Shown here piece after piece: positions 7,456 to 13,939 of a stretch of 23,980 nucleotides of DNA; the first letter of the stretch is position 1, and every line of letters starts with the position of its first letter. The notes beneath the pieces are model-generated. The model did not search any database. It saw only the letters and a list, made by a program, of their open reading frames with translations, and was not told the DNA's origin. Origin of the DNA: a virus; the IMG/VR virus record IMGVR_UViG_3300027771_000099, positions 1 through 23,980 of that record. The stretch is one strand, 5' to 3'. A program made the position numbers and the translations under genes.

Positions 7456-9276
7456 TTATGCTCCTAGCATTTTGCTGTAATTGCCACCGCGCATTTTAGC
7501 GTCAGCAACCGCTCCCTTAGCCGCGTTAGCGATCTGAGGCATAAGGCTTGCTATCTCTGCGCGAACTGTCTGCTGCACGCCTGTAGTGACGTTAATGGTC
7601 TGGTTGACTACCACACCGCCACCACCTGATCTACCGTTAGGAACAATAGACCCTTGCGCGTTAGGCACGAACATTTCTGGGCCGCGCTCTCCGACCATAT
7701 AGGGCTGGCCTGATTGAACAGAACCGCCGATTGCTTTGCCGCTGAAGTTGCTAGTATTAAACGGGTCAGCGCCACCTAAAGATGAGCCATACCCGGCAGA
7801 TGAATTAATGCCTGTCTGGGTGTTACCAGTAAAGCCAGTAATCGCGCTAAAGGCAGCATCAACAATATACTTTTGAATCAGCATCTTAATCAGGCTATCA
7901 ACTACGCTCTTAGCCATAGACTTCATGGCATCAGCAAAGCTAGCAGCGCCAGTTACGCCAGCCGTTAGCGCGTCAGTCAGCCCGTTTAAACCTTGATCTG
8001 TAAGAGACTTTATATTAGCCGTTGTGTCAGGCAGTGCGTCACTCCATTCTTTAAAGCCTTGCTGTAAATCGCTTAAAGCAACTACGGCAGGCTTCAAGTT
8101 TTCTGTTACTGCTGTGCCAATGCCGTTAATGCCAGCTATTAAAGCTGTAAAAGTTTCTTGTACACCTTCAGAATTTATCAGCTCCCCTAAATTGAGCGTG
8201 GGGAATGTTTCGTTCATTCTTGCAAGGTGCGCTTCTTCTTTTGCAATCCTAAGAAATAGCTCTGAAATCTTATCGGCTTTTTGTTGTAGTCCTTTAGTCT
8301 TCCCCGCCGCTTGTAGTACAGTTATTGAATTATTTAACTCTTGAATCTTTTTGTTGGCATGAGCTATAGAATCAAGAGTTGCATTCTGGTCAAACTTTTT
8401 AATAAAGCCGGTAGCCTTGTTAAAAAACTTGCTGACTGCGCCAAGCATAGTATCTAAGGATAAAATTACAGCTTTAACACCGTTTAAAAAGCTAACGGCC
8501 ATTGACTTTGCGAACGCTTCAATCCCGCCCTTAGCCTCTTGTATCTTTAAAATGTAGGCTGTAAAAGCCGTCACCATAGTTTCGATTGCGGGCGCTAGAG
8601 CGGCTGAGAACTGATCTTTCAATCCCTTGCTTATTGATAATAAGTCTGTGAGAGCATCGTTTGCCCTTTCAACTCCACCAGCAGCTTCGCTTGACATCAC
8701 AAGACCTAAAGCCTTTGCCCTGCCAAACATCTCCTCAAGACCAGCTTCACCGAGCGCCAAGGTATTCACCAAAGCCGCGCCCTCACTATCAAACAGCTTA
8801 AACGCTATTCTTAGCCTGTCTGCATCATTTGTAACATTACCAAAAGCACCGGCCAGCGAAACCATCTGCTGGTCTAAACTCAACCGTTGTAGTTTGCTGG
8901 CATCTAAGCCTAGCTCTTTTATAGCACCTTTAGCTTCACCCGTACCTTTAGCAGCTTCTGCCGTTCGCCTGGTAAACCGCTGCATTGCCATATCGAGGGT
9001 GTTGGTTTGCACGCCAGTTCTTTCGGCGGCATAACGTAGAGCTGATAGAGCCTCTGTTGTCGTACCGATCTTGTCGGCAGTTTTCTTGAGGGAATCGGTT
9101 GCGTTTAAAGATGATTTAACCAGGTAGCCGAAACCAGCTACACCAGCTACGCCAATTAAAGCAGTCTTCATACTAAAGATAGCTGAAGTAACACCCTTTA
9201 AGGATTTTCCGACTGCACCAAAAGCAGGTTTAGTCTTGTCAAAAGCCTTAATTACAATGCTTACATTTTCAGCCAT
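7456..9276 (-). CDS. Tail tape measure protein (606 aa)
   Basis: The 606-residue product starts at ATG 9276, inside the last bases of the frameshifted chaperone gene. The N-terminus (ENVSIVIKAFDKTKPAFGAV) and the early hydrophobic segment (TALIGVAGVAGFGYLV) are standard for tape measures. Long helical stretches with Ala/Lys/Asp follow, with further hydrophobic helices around residues 230-280 and 440-480. The C-terminal marker GERGPEMFVPNAQGSIVPNG at about 529-548 is a well known tape measure motif. The protein sets tail length and is ejected with DNA; at roughly 1.5 angstrom per residue it predicts a tail near 90 nm. No lysozyme or peptidase domain is visible. Confidence 0.92.
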   Translation of the reverse strand: MAENVSIVIKAFDKTKPAFGAVGKSLKGVTSAIFSMKTALIGVAGVAGFGYLVKSSLNATDSLKKTADKIGTTTEALSALRYAAERTGVQTNTLDMAMQRFTRRTAEAAKGTGEAKGAIKELGLDASKLQRLSLDQQMVSLAGAFGNVTNDADRLRIAFKLFDSEGAALVNTLALGEAGLEEMFGRAKALGLVMSSEAAGGVERANDALTDLLSISKGLKDQFSAALAPAIETMVTAFTAYILKIQEAKGGIEAFAKSMAVSFLNGVKAVILSLDTMLGAVSKFFNKATGFIKKFDQNATLDSIAHANKKIQELNNSITVLQAAGKTKGLQQKADKISELFLRIAKEEAHLARMNETFPTLNLGELINSEGVQETFTALIAGINGIGTAVTENLKPAVVALSDLQQGFKEWSDALPDTTANIKSLTDQGLNGLTDALTAGVTGAASFADAMKSMAKSVVDSLIKMLIQKYIVDAAFSAITGFTGNTQTGINSSAGYGSSLGGADPFNTSNFSGKAIGGSVQSGQPYMVGERGPEMFVPNAQGSIVPNGRSGGGGVVVNQTINVTTGVQQTVRAEIASLMPQIANAAKGAVADAKMRGGNYSKMLGA

Positions 9277-9756
9277 CGGATTCGCTCATTATTTGAAAGT
9301 AAGCCAGCCACTCGTAAAAGTGATTAACCGGCATTGCTTCTGCTTCTGCAATTGTTAGGTGAAGCCGATCAGCCAAGGATAATAAATTCATCCTAAACGA
9401 ATCGGCTTTTAGTTTTTTGCTGCCACCTCGACAGATTCAATCTGAGCAAACATCTGATTAGCAATGTCAGAAATAACGGCAGTTTCTTCGCCCATTAAAT
9501 CCATGCGATCTTCAGCAGACCCGAACAGCTTGTTGCCGCCTTCGTCTTCTGCTTTCATGCAGATCAAATCGACCATAGAGCCGATAGTGGTGTTACTTAA
9601 AAAGTCAGGGTGCTTCTTCTGTAACTGATCTAAGTCGTAGCAAGTAATACTCCTGCAATACAACTTAAACGCTCCAGAGTCGTCACCCCATTCAGGCACG
9701 ATTACTTCACGCGCCTCTAACTTTCTTCTGCTTCTTAACTCTTTAGCTAATCCCAT
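9269..9756 (-). CDS. Tail assembly chaperone GT fusion, made by -1 frameshift (162 aa)
   Basis: Reading from ATG 9756 to the AAC codon at 9412, then slipping back one base, continues into a second frame that stays open for 47 codons to TGA at 9269-9271. The added segment includes LTIAEAEAMPVNHFYEWLAY, a clear gpT-type sequence (EWxAYF), and ends eight bases inside the tape measure gene. In lambda the G and GT proteins chaperone tape measure and tail tube assembly, with GT linking to the tube protein. The heptamer A AAA AAC, its position immediately before the stop, and the location between tube and tape measure genes all match this conserved device. Without the shift the 47 residues have no start of their own. 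Confidence 0.85.
9409..9756 (-). CDS. Tail assembly chaperone G (115 aa)
   Basis: This is the unshifted product, from ATG 9756 (behind AAAGGGGA) to TAA at 9409-9411. It begins with a basic helix, GLAKELRSRRKLEAREVIVP, then a small mixed domain (LYCRSITCYDLDQLQKKHPD) and an acidic helical end (ETAVISDIANQMFAQIESVE). Position between the major tail protein and tape measure is diagnostic for gpG-like chaperones, which bind the tape measure before tube assembly and are absent from the mature virion. The last three codons, GCA AAA AAC, carry the slippery site used to make the longer fusion. Confidence 0.85.
   Translation of the reverse strand: MGLAKELRSRRKLEAREVIVPEWGDDSGAFKLYCRSITCYDLDQLQKKHPDFLSNTTIGSMVDLICMKAEDEGGNKLFGSAEDRMDLMGEETAVISDIANQMFAQIESVEVAAKN
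9412..9418 (-). promoter_or_regulatory. Slippery heptamer A AAA AAC for -1 programmed frameshift
   Basis: On the minus strand the codons read GCA AAA AAC TAA. The canonical X XXY YYZ heptamer is in the correct register, directly before the stop codon. Both tRNAs can re-pair on AAA in the -1 frame, which opens into the gpT-like segment. I see no obvious strong downstream pseudoknot by eye. Confidence 0.85.
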
Positions 9757-9776
9757 GGTTTATCCCCTTTAGTTAA

Positions 9777-10178
9777 TTAAACTTGCGCTTCGGTTACTGC
9801 TCCGCTGCATTGGATTGAAAAGCTTGCTTCTACCATACCATCAAACGCGCCAGTGATAGAGCGTGAAGTGACAATACCATTACCAGAAAAGAAAGTTTCG
9901 CCGGAGCCATTGCCTGTAGGATAGATTTCAAAATCAACAGAAGTGCGCTCGTCAAGAATAAGCTGCTGTGCGTCTGCTTCATCCCAATAGACTTCAAGTG
10001 ATACAGTGTTAGTAGATAAACCTTGCTTATAGGTGCGTGAAAGATCACCGATTACTGAATCTTCGATAGTGTCAGCTGAACCTTCAAACGTGTAAGAACG
10101 TACTTCACCAACAGCGGCTACAGTCGTACCCGCTACTTGAAGCTTTACAACACCAGATGCGCCTGTTTTAGTCGCCAT
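9777..10178 (-). CDS. Major tail (tube) protein (133 aa)
   Basis: The 133-residue product starts ATG 10178 behind AGAGGT. The sequence type MATKTGASGVVKLQVAGTTV with VRSYTFEGSADTIEDSVIGD and later SFSIQCSGAV is that of small siphovirus tube proteins, which form stacked hexameric rings around the tape measure. It is Ser/Thr/Gly-rich, beta-dominated, without cysteine clusters or a membrane segment. Position between tail terminator and G/GT chaperones is the standard one. A fold match to the lambda gpV or TP901-1 tube protein would confirm it. Confidence 0.85.
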   Translation of the reverse strand: MATKTGASGVVKLQVAGTTVAAVGEVRSYTFEGSADTIEDSVIGDLSRTYKQGLSTNTVSLEVYWDEADAQQLILDERTSVDFEIYPTGNGSGETFFSGNGIVTSRSITGAFDGMVEASFSIQCSGAVTEAQV

Positions 10179-10199
10179 GATAATACCTCTTTAATTAAT

Positions 10200-10634
10200 T
10201 TAAGTTGTGCCGCGAGTGTATTGGTACAGAACGCGAATTGTCATTATAACCCCACCAATAGGGTCGATAGAACCTTCATCAATCTCAATGCGTGTTACCT
10301 GCGTATCAAGGGCAAAGCCCCCACGCAAACGGTCAACATCAAGACCTTCTTCGATTGCTTCGATTATATCATTTCGGGCAGCATCAATCACCGCGCCTTT
10401 AACGTAGCAAATCAAATCATAATCAATATTACCCATACGCTGGGTAATCGACCCACCAATGGTAGAATCTCCACGCTCTTCACCTGCGCTCCTTACCAGG
10501 ATTGCTGGGTACTGGGCATTAGAAAGCTTCTGGAAATCAAACGGCTCTCTAGTAACGTACTTAATGTTCACTGGCTGAATAATGCCTTGTAGCGTTGCAA
10601 CTAGATTTTCAGCTATCTTTTCTCTGATGCTCAT
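10200..10634 (-). CDS. Tail terminator protein (144 aa)
   Basis: The ATG at 10634 overlaps the TGA of the tail completion gene (ATGA) with AGGAAC upstream. The helix IREKIAENLVATLQGI, the strand QYPAILVRSAGEERGD, then DYDLICYVKGAVIDAARNDI and a long amphipathic helix, followed by TRIEIDEGSIDPIGGVIMTI, match the gpU-like tail terminator pattern (alpha/beta, hexameric cap). In siphoviruses this protein ends tube polymerisation and docks the tail to the head. Its place immediately before the major tail protein supports the call. Sequence similarity in this family is low, so the assignment rests on position plus pattern. Confidence 0.7.
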   Translation of the reverse strand: MSIREKIAENLVATLQGIIQPVNIKYVTREPFDFQKLSNAQYPAILVRSAGEERGDSTIGGSITQRMGNIDYDLICYVKGAVIDAARNDIIEAIEEGLDVDRLRGGFALDTQVTRIEIDEGSIDPIGGVIMTIRVLYQYTRGTT

Positions 10635-11053
10635 TTTAAGTTCCTAAAGAATATTTCGCCTAGCTTCTTTTCTTCCTTCTGGCTGAAGCCAAAGAAAGGC
10701 CGCTTCTTGTCATTCATTGCCGCCTTCTTAGACTCTGTAGCTCGGCTAAAGAATATCTCCGCTTGCCTACCGTTAGCCCTAGTAGTCATAGAGCCAAGCA
10801 TCTTTCCCGTAAACTGCAAATCAGGTATTTCGCCACGCCCTTTTGATCTTCTAAACGCCGCATAAACTGGGGTGTACTCTGCGAACTTGCCGCCTTTATA
10901 TCCCCGACCTTCAGCGGTACGATCCTCGATAATGTTTACGCCAGCCTGGGCAGTACGGGATAACGCACGCTTTACACTATCCGATAGCTCTTTGCCTTTC
11001 TTGCCGACACGCCTGGCAATGTCTTTGGCGTTTGATTTTATCTTTATTTCCAT
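10631..11053 (-). CDS. Tail completion/HK97 gp10-like protein (140 aa)
   Basis: The ATG at 11053 overlaps the upstream stop (TAATG). The product is strongly basic at the N-terminus (MEIKIKSNAKDIARRVGKKG), with the central segment DLQFTGKMLGSMTTRANGRQ and the end KKRPFFGFSQKEEKKLGEIF. The combination LxxTGxLxxS with RPFFGxSxxE is typical of phage virion morphogenesis or HK97 gp10-type tail completion proteins. It would join the neck between connector and tail terminator. There are no cysteine or membrane features. Neighbours on both sides are neck genes. Confidence 0.75.
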   Translation of the reverse strand: MEIKIKSNAKDIARRVGKKGKELSDSVKRALSRTAQAGVNIIEDRTAEGRGYKGGKFAEYTPVYAAFRRSKGRGEIPDLQFTGKMLGSMTTRANGRQAEIFFSRATESKKAAMNDKKRPFFGFSQKEEKKLGEIFFRNLK

Positions 11054-11466
11054 TAACGAACTAGCCGACCGTGATTGATGGGGGTCTTTTCGTCTTCGTC
11101 AATTGTGCCGTTGTTGTCATCGTCATACTCAACGCCATCTTGAAATACAGCCTCAAGCTCTTCAGCATAACGGGACTTGTAAAAGCTGATCATGTTTTGG
11201 AAGCGATCACCATCCACCCAGTTTGTAAGCTGGGGTAATGCGTACTTCCACAGAACCAAATACGCGGCGGTTTTAGTCCACTGCGAATCAGTTAAGTATT
11301 CGGGTTTAAGCTCACCAGAAATGCCGCGCTTTTCCCACCAGCGGTTTCTGATTTCACGCTCAATATCTGCTTGCGCCTTTGGGTGTTCCGCATCAAAGAA
11401 ATCAATGCCCAGATTTAAGATGTCGGGAACCAACTGCATCAAGTCTGCATCTGTAGAGAATGCCAT
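11053..11466 (-). CDS. Head-tail connector/adaptor protein (137 aa)
   Basis: I start the gene at ATG 11466, preceded by GAGGT seven bases upstream; the longer GTG start at 11517 would run through a strong hairpin and encodes an unlikely leader. The mature N-terminus is MAFSTDADLMQLVPDILNLG. The body is helical (ADIEREIRNRWWEKRG, TDSQWTKTAAYLVLWKYALP), with the pattern of neck adaptor proteins that follow the major capsid gene. The C-terminus is acidic (GVEYDDDNNGTIDEDEKTP), and the Dx-Dxx-Gx-I-x-E spacing resembles a calcium-binding EF-hand-like loop. Function as a connector is inferred from position and helical content. Confidence 0.65.
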   Translation of the reverse strand: MAFSTDADLMQLVPDILNLGIDFFDAEHPKAQADIEREIRNRWWEKRGISGELKPEYLTDSQWTKTAAYLVLWKYALPQLTNWVDGDRFQNMISFYKSRYAEELEAVFQDGVEYDDDNNGTIDEDEKTPINHGRLVR

Positions 11467-11479
11467 GTTATACCTCAGT

Positions 11480-11507
11480 AAAACCCCACCCTCCGAAGAG
11501 GGCAGGG
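11480..11507 (-). terminator. Strong hairpin with UUCG tetraloop after the major capsid gene
   Basis: On the minus strand CCCTGCCCTC, loop TTCG, then GAGGGTGGGG form a continuous 10-bp stem (11498-11507 with 11484-11493) including two G-U pairs. The loop is the very stable C(UUCG)G type, and TTTT follows at 11480-11483. It begins 10 bases after the capsid stop and ends before the GAGGT ribosome site of the connector gene. The short T run suggests partial termination or 3-prime end protection that keeps capsid mRNA in excess. Confidence 0.75.
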
Positions 11508-11517
11508 AATCTATCAC

Positions 11518-12351
11518 TTAAAGTACGGAGTCAAAAGTCATCTTAACACCGAAGCTATCGTCCAACTCGCCAACACCGTAAACGGCAGTAGCGTTCAGCT
11601 CGAATGCACGCAAAGAAGCGTCACGCTGAGTCTCGATACCAAAGTCTTTCTTGATAGCGATTGCGATTGCTTCTGGGGCAAATACTGCACCAATTGAATC
11701 ACCAGCGCCGTCAATAGAAATATTGGCAGACTCGTAGACGTTGATACCAGCGATAGTACCTACATAGCCGTTACGCATTGCTTCGTTCTGAGAGTCACCA
11801 CCATTCGGGTTAGCGAAAGTGTTGGTCAGGTTAGCTTTCAGAGCGTATGCCTGATAAGGGTGAACAACAGCGTTAATTACGCCAGTTACCTTAGCAGCAC
11901 GCAGAGTAGCAGCAGCCTTGAACAGGTCAGCAACAGTCAGCTCTTGACCAGCAGCGCCAAAGGCAGCAGTGAAGCCAGAGAACAAAGCAAGCAGGTCGGT
12001 ATCCATCTTAGTAGCAATAGCGTTACCAAGAACAGTACCAAGCTCAACAGCAGGGTTGCCAGCGCCATAAGCAGCAACGTCAGTCAGCAAGACTTGTGCG
12101 CCGACTTCGCCAACAGCTACAGAAACAGAGCTAGTTGATACAGTGGTAGACGACATGTCAGTGCCTTCGGTCAGGTCAGCAGCAGCGATAGCTGGGTACT
12201 TAGGAACCTGAATAGTTTTACCGGCTTCTGAACCGATGTTGTACTGAGTAACAAGACCCATCATTAGGGATTGCTCTTCAGCAGTGAAACGCGCCTGAGC
12301 GATAATATTTACAAACAGGTCGTCTAGGGTAGTACTGGTAGTTGCAGCCAT
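11518..12351 (-). CDS. Major capsid protein, HK97 fold (277 aa)
   Basis: ATG 12351 lies behind TGAGGAT. The N-terminus (MAATTSTTLDDLFVNIIAQA) and the hydrophobic core segment around NAVVHPYQAYALKANLTNTF, followed by GYVGTIAGINVYESANISID, belong to the HK97-fold capsid type; FAPEAIAIAIKKDFGIETQR is the usual P-domain strand-helix. The 277-residue size is normal for a capsid with a separate scaffold. Codon use favours Gln/Gly/Ala-rich, smooth stretches, consistent with high expression. It follows the scaffold gene and is followed by a UUCG hairpin. It forms the icosahedral shell. Confidence 0.9.
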   Translation of the reverse strand: MAATTSTTLDDLFVNIIAQARFTAEEQSLMMGLVTQYNIGSEAGKTIQVPKYPAIAAADLTEGTDMSSTTVSTSSVSVAVGEVGAQVLLTDVAAYGAGNPAVELGTVLGNAIATKMDTDLLALFSGFTAAFGAAGQELTVADLFKAAATLRAAKVTGVINAVVHPYQAYALKANLTNTFANPNGGDSQNEAMRNGYVGTIAGINVYESANISIDGAGDSIGAVFAPEAIAIAIKKDFGIETQRDASLRAFELNATAVYGVGELDDSFGVKMTFDSVL

Positions 12352-12396
12352 GATTTAAATCCTCAAAAGATTAAATAATTAATTAGTAAAATTGGT

Positions 12397-13062
12397 TTAT
12401 TTGGGCGATTTCTTTTTCATTGCAGCGAAGGCTTCTTTACCGCCATCGTTCCAATTATCGACCATATCAGCCACAGATAGAGACTTCTGTGTAGAGCCAC
12501 CAGCGTTACCTTGACTGCCTGAACCGCTTAAAGAGGCTCGGACATGATGAGGATTAGCCGTTAAAAATTCCGCTACCAGCTCACCAGTTGACAGCAGATT
12601 TCCACTGTCGTTATACCTTGGTGTGCCATTGCCGTCAAGAACTTCTACGCTACCATCATCTGACAGTCGTAGGTTGTTTCTCAACAGTGCAGAAACTTGG
12701 TTAGGATCAACAGCGTTATTAGAACTTGCCGCGCTTAGTAAAGCACCGTCTACTAGGGTTGTTTGCAGCTTGCTCTTGTACGCTTGTATTTCCTGATCTT
12801 TCTTTTCTACTGTTGATTTCAAAACAGATTCGAAGTCGCCGCGTTCTTTTTGGCGTTCAATACTAGCCGCTTCTTTGTCCTGAATTAACTGCCGGGCTTC
12901 AGTAATGTCAATGCCTGACAATTGCTTCTCGAACTTGCGTTGCTCTCGACCTACACGGTCAGCAACAATACGGTCTAGCTCTGTTTGTGAAAACGTCTTT
13001 TCCTGACTTTCTACTGCTGCTGTTTCAGTCTCAGCTTCTGTACCCATGATTTCATCGCTCAT
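12397..13062 (-). CDS. Capsid scaffolding protein (221 aa)
   Basis: ATG 13062 follows AAGAGG eight bases upstream. The product is acidic at the N-terminus (SDEIMGTEAETETAAVESQE), then a long charged coiled-coil helix from about 24 to 100 (FSQTELDRIVADRVGREQRK, KERGDFESVLKSTVEKKDQE), a flexible Ser/Gly stretch, and a basic end (EAFAAMKKKSPK). This is the normal layout of phage scaffold proteins, in which the basic C-terminal helix binds the capsid protein. Position directly before the capsid gene and length near 220 support the call. No protease is seen in the head module, so scaffold release may occur intact. Confidence 0.85.
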   Translation of the reverse strand: MSDEIMGTEAETETAAVESQEKTFSQTELDRIVADRVGREQRKFEKQLSGIDITEARQLIQDKEAASIERQKERGDFESVLKSTVEKKDQEIQAYKSKLQTTLVDGALLSAASSNNAVDPNQVSALLRNNLRLSDDGSVEVLDGNGTPRYNDSGNLLSTGELVAEFLTANPHHVRASLSGSGSQGNAGGSTQKSLSVADMVDNWNDGGKEAFAAMKKKSPK

Positions 13063-13114
13063 GTAACGTGCCTCTTAAAGAGTATTGGTGAGTCGTGATT
13101 GTATCATAAGTTAT

Positions 13115-13186
13115 TTATTTCTTTACTTTCTTCTTTTTCTTAGGACGGCCAACCTTGCTGCCGTATGTTCCTTTACCTTGTGGCAT
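13115..13186 (-). CDS. Tiny lysine-rich conserved phage protein (23 aa)
   Basis: ATG 13186 to TAA 13115-13117 encodes MPQGKGTYGSKVGRPKKKKK plus VKK. GAGG eight bases upstream overlaps the end of the head protein gene, which favours true translation. The sequence MPxGKGTYGSKVGRP is one I recall from many phages at the same position between head morphogenesis and scaffold or capsid genes. It carries eight lysines in the last eight-residue run and is too short for automatic calling. A role in DNA or nucleoid contact, or in neutralising charge inside the procapsid, is possible but not known. Confidence 0.75.
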   Translation of the reverse strand: MPQGKGTYGSKVGRPKKKKKVKK

Positions 13187-13189
13187 AGT

Positions 13190-13939
13190 TTATTCCTCGA
13201 ATACACCTCTGAACCTATGGCGGCAATTGTAGCCGCCCCGAACTACGAAAGGGTCGCCGCTGATCTTGCCAGCCCACGATCCCTCCCATATATTGTCAAT
13301 CTCTTCTTTGGTATACGTCTTACCAACGTGCTTTTCGCAAAAGTCTCTAGTAACCGAATCATCTGGGCCATAGTATTTAAACTCTGTCGCGCCAGCCTCA
13401 ATAGCAATCTTAGTGTTAACCGTTGCATCAAACTGCATCAGGGCATCATGTAGCCCCTGGCTAGCGTAACGGCCAAGGTTAGAACTTACCGATGCTTTGA
13501 TAGTGTTTAAGCTCTGGGCAAAGGTAGCGCCTGTTAGGGTGCTTTCGTACAGCTCCTTAGACACCGCATCAAGATAGTTCTGACCCAAGTCCTCAAAACC
13601 TTTAAATGTCATAGACTGAAGCTCAGATATAATGTTCGGATCTAGCTTGGTAACGTCAGCATAAGTGTTCAACATCGCAGCAACGTCATCAGCTATCACG
13701 GTATACTCACGAACCAAGCCATCAACAGTTGCAAGGTATTCTTCTTCTATCGCGTTGCGTAGCTGAACCCTTGCCGCTATAGCCCATTCAAGGTCAAACA
13801 GCTCGCCATCTTTAAGCGGGGCAGTGGCCATTAGATCAGTTATCCGATCTTCCAGCTTAACCAAAGCAGCAGCCAACTTTTCTTGGTGACTATCTGCCCT
13901 AGCTATTACCTCCCTGAGCTGATCAACGTCTGCTGGCAT
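13190..13939 (-). CDS. Minor head protein, SPP1 gp7/Mu gpF-like (249 aa)
   Basis: The ATG at 13939 overlaps the portal stop (TAATG); no strong ribosome site is seen, so it is probably coupled to the portal gene. Residues 1-170 are long charged helices, followed by a C-terminal module with DFCEKHVGKTYTKEEIDNIW and the end GGYNCRHRFRGV. The Cys/His pattern, FC-x-x-H then NCRHRF, is the signature of phage head morphogenesis proteins of the SPP1 gp7/Mu gpF group. These minor proteins sit in the head near the portal and may influence DNA ejection. Size is near the short end of the family. Confidence 0.85.
   Translation of the reverse strand: MPADVDQLREVIARADSHQEKLAAALVKLEDRITDLMATAPLKDGELFDLEWAIAARVQLRNAIEEEYLATVDGLVREYTVIADDVAAMLNTYADVTKLDPNIISELQSMTFKGFEDLGQNYLDAVSKELYESTLTGATFAQSLNTIKASVSSNLGRYASQGLHDALMQFDATVNTKIAIEAGATEFKYYGPDDSVTRDFCEKHVGKTYTKEEIDNIWEGSWAGKISGDPFVVRGGYNCRHRFRGVFEE

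Noticed and set aside
8627-9034. 135-residue plus-strand frame within the tape measure gene
   Set aside because: It is a shadow of the Ala/Leu/Ser-rich tape measure sequence; composition is low complexity and no domain is seen.
11467-11517. GTG start for the connector gene at 11517
   Set aside because: The leader would be translated across the UUCG hairpin and the residues match no family; ATG 11466 has a good GAGGT site.
13063-13114. Promoter before the scaffold gene (TATGAT/TACAAT-like -10)
   Set aside because: A -10-like element is visible but no acceptable -35 at the right distance; AT-rich sequence alone is not enough.
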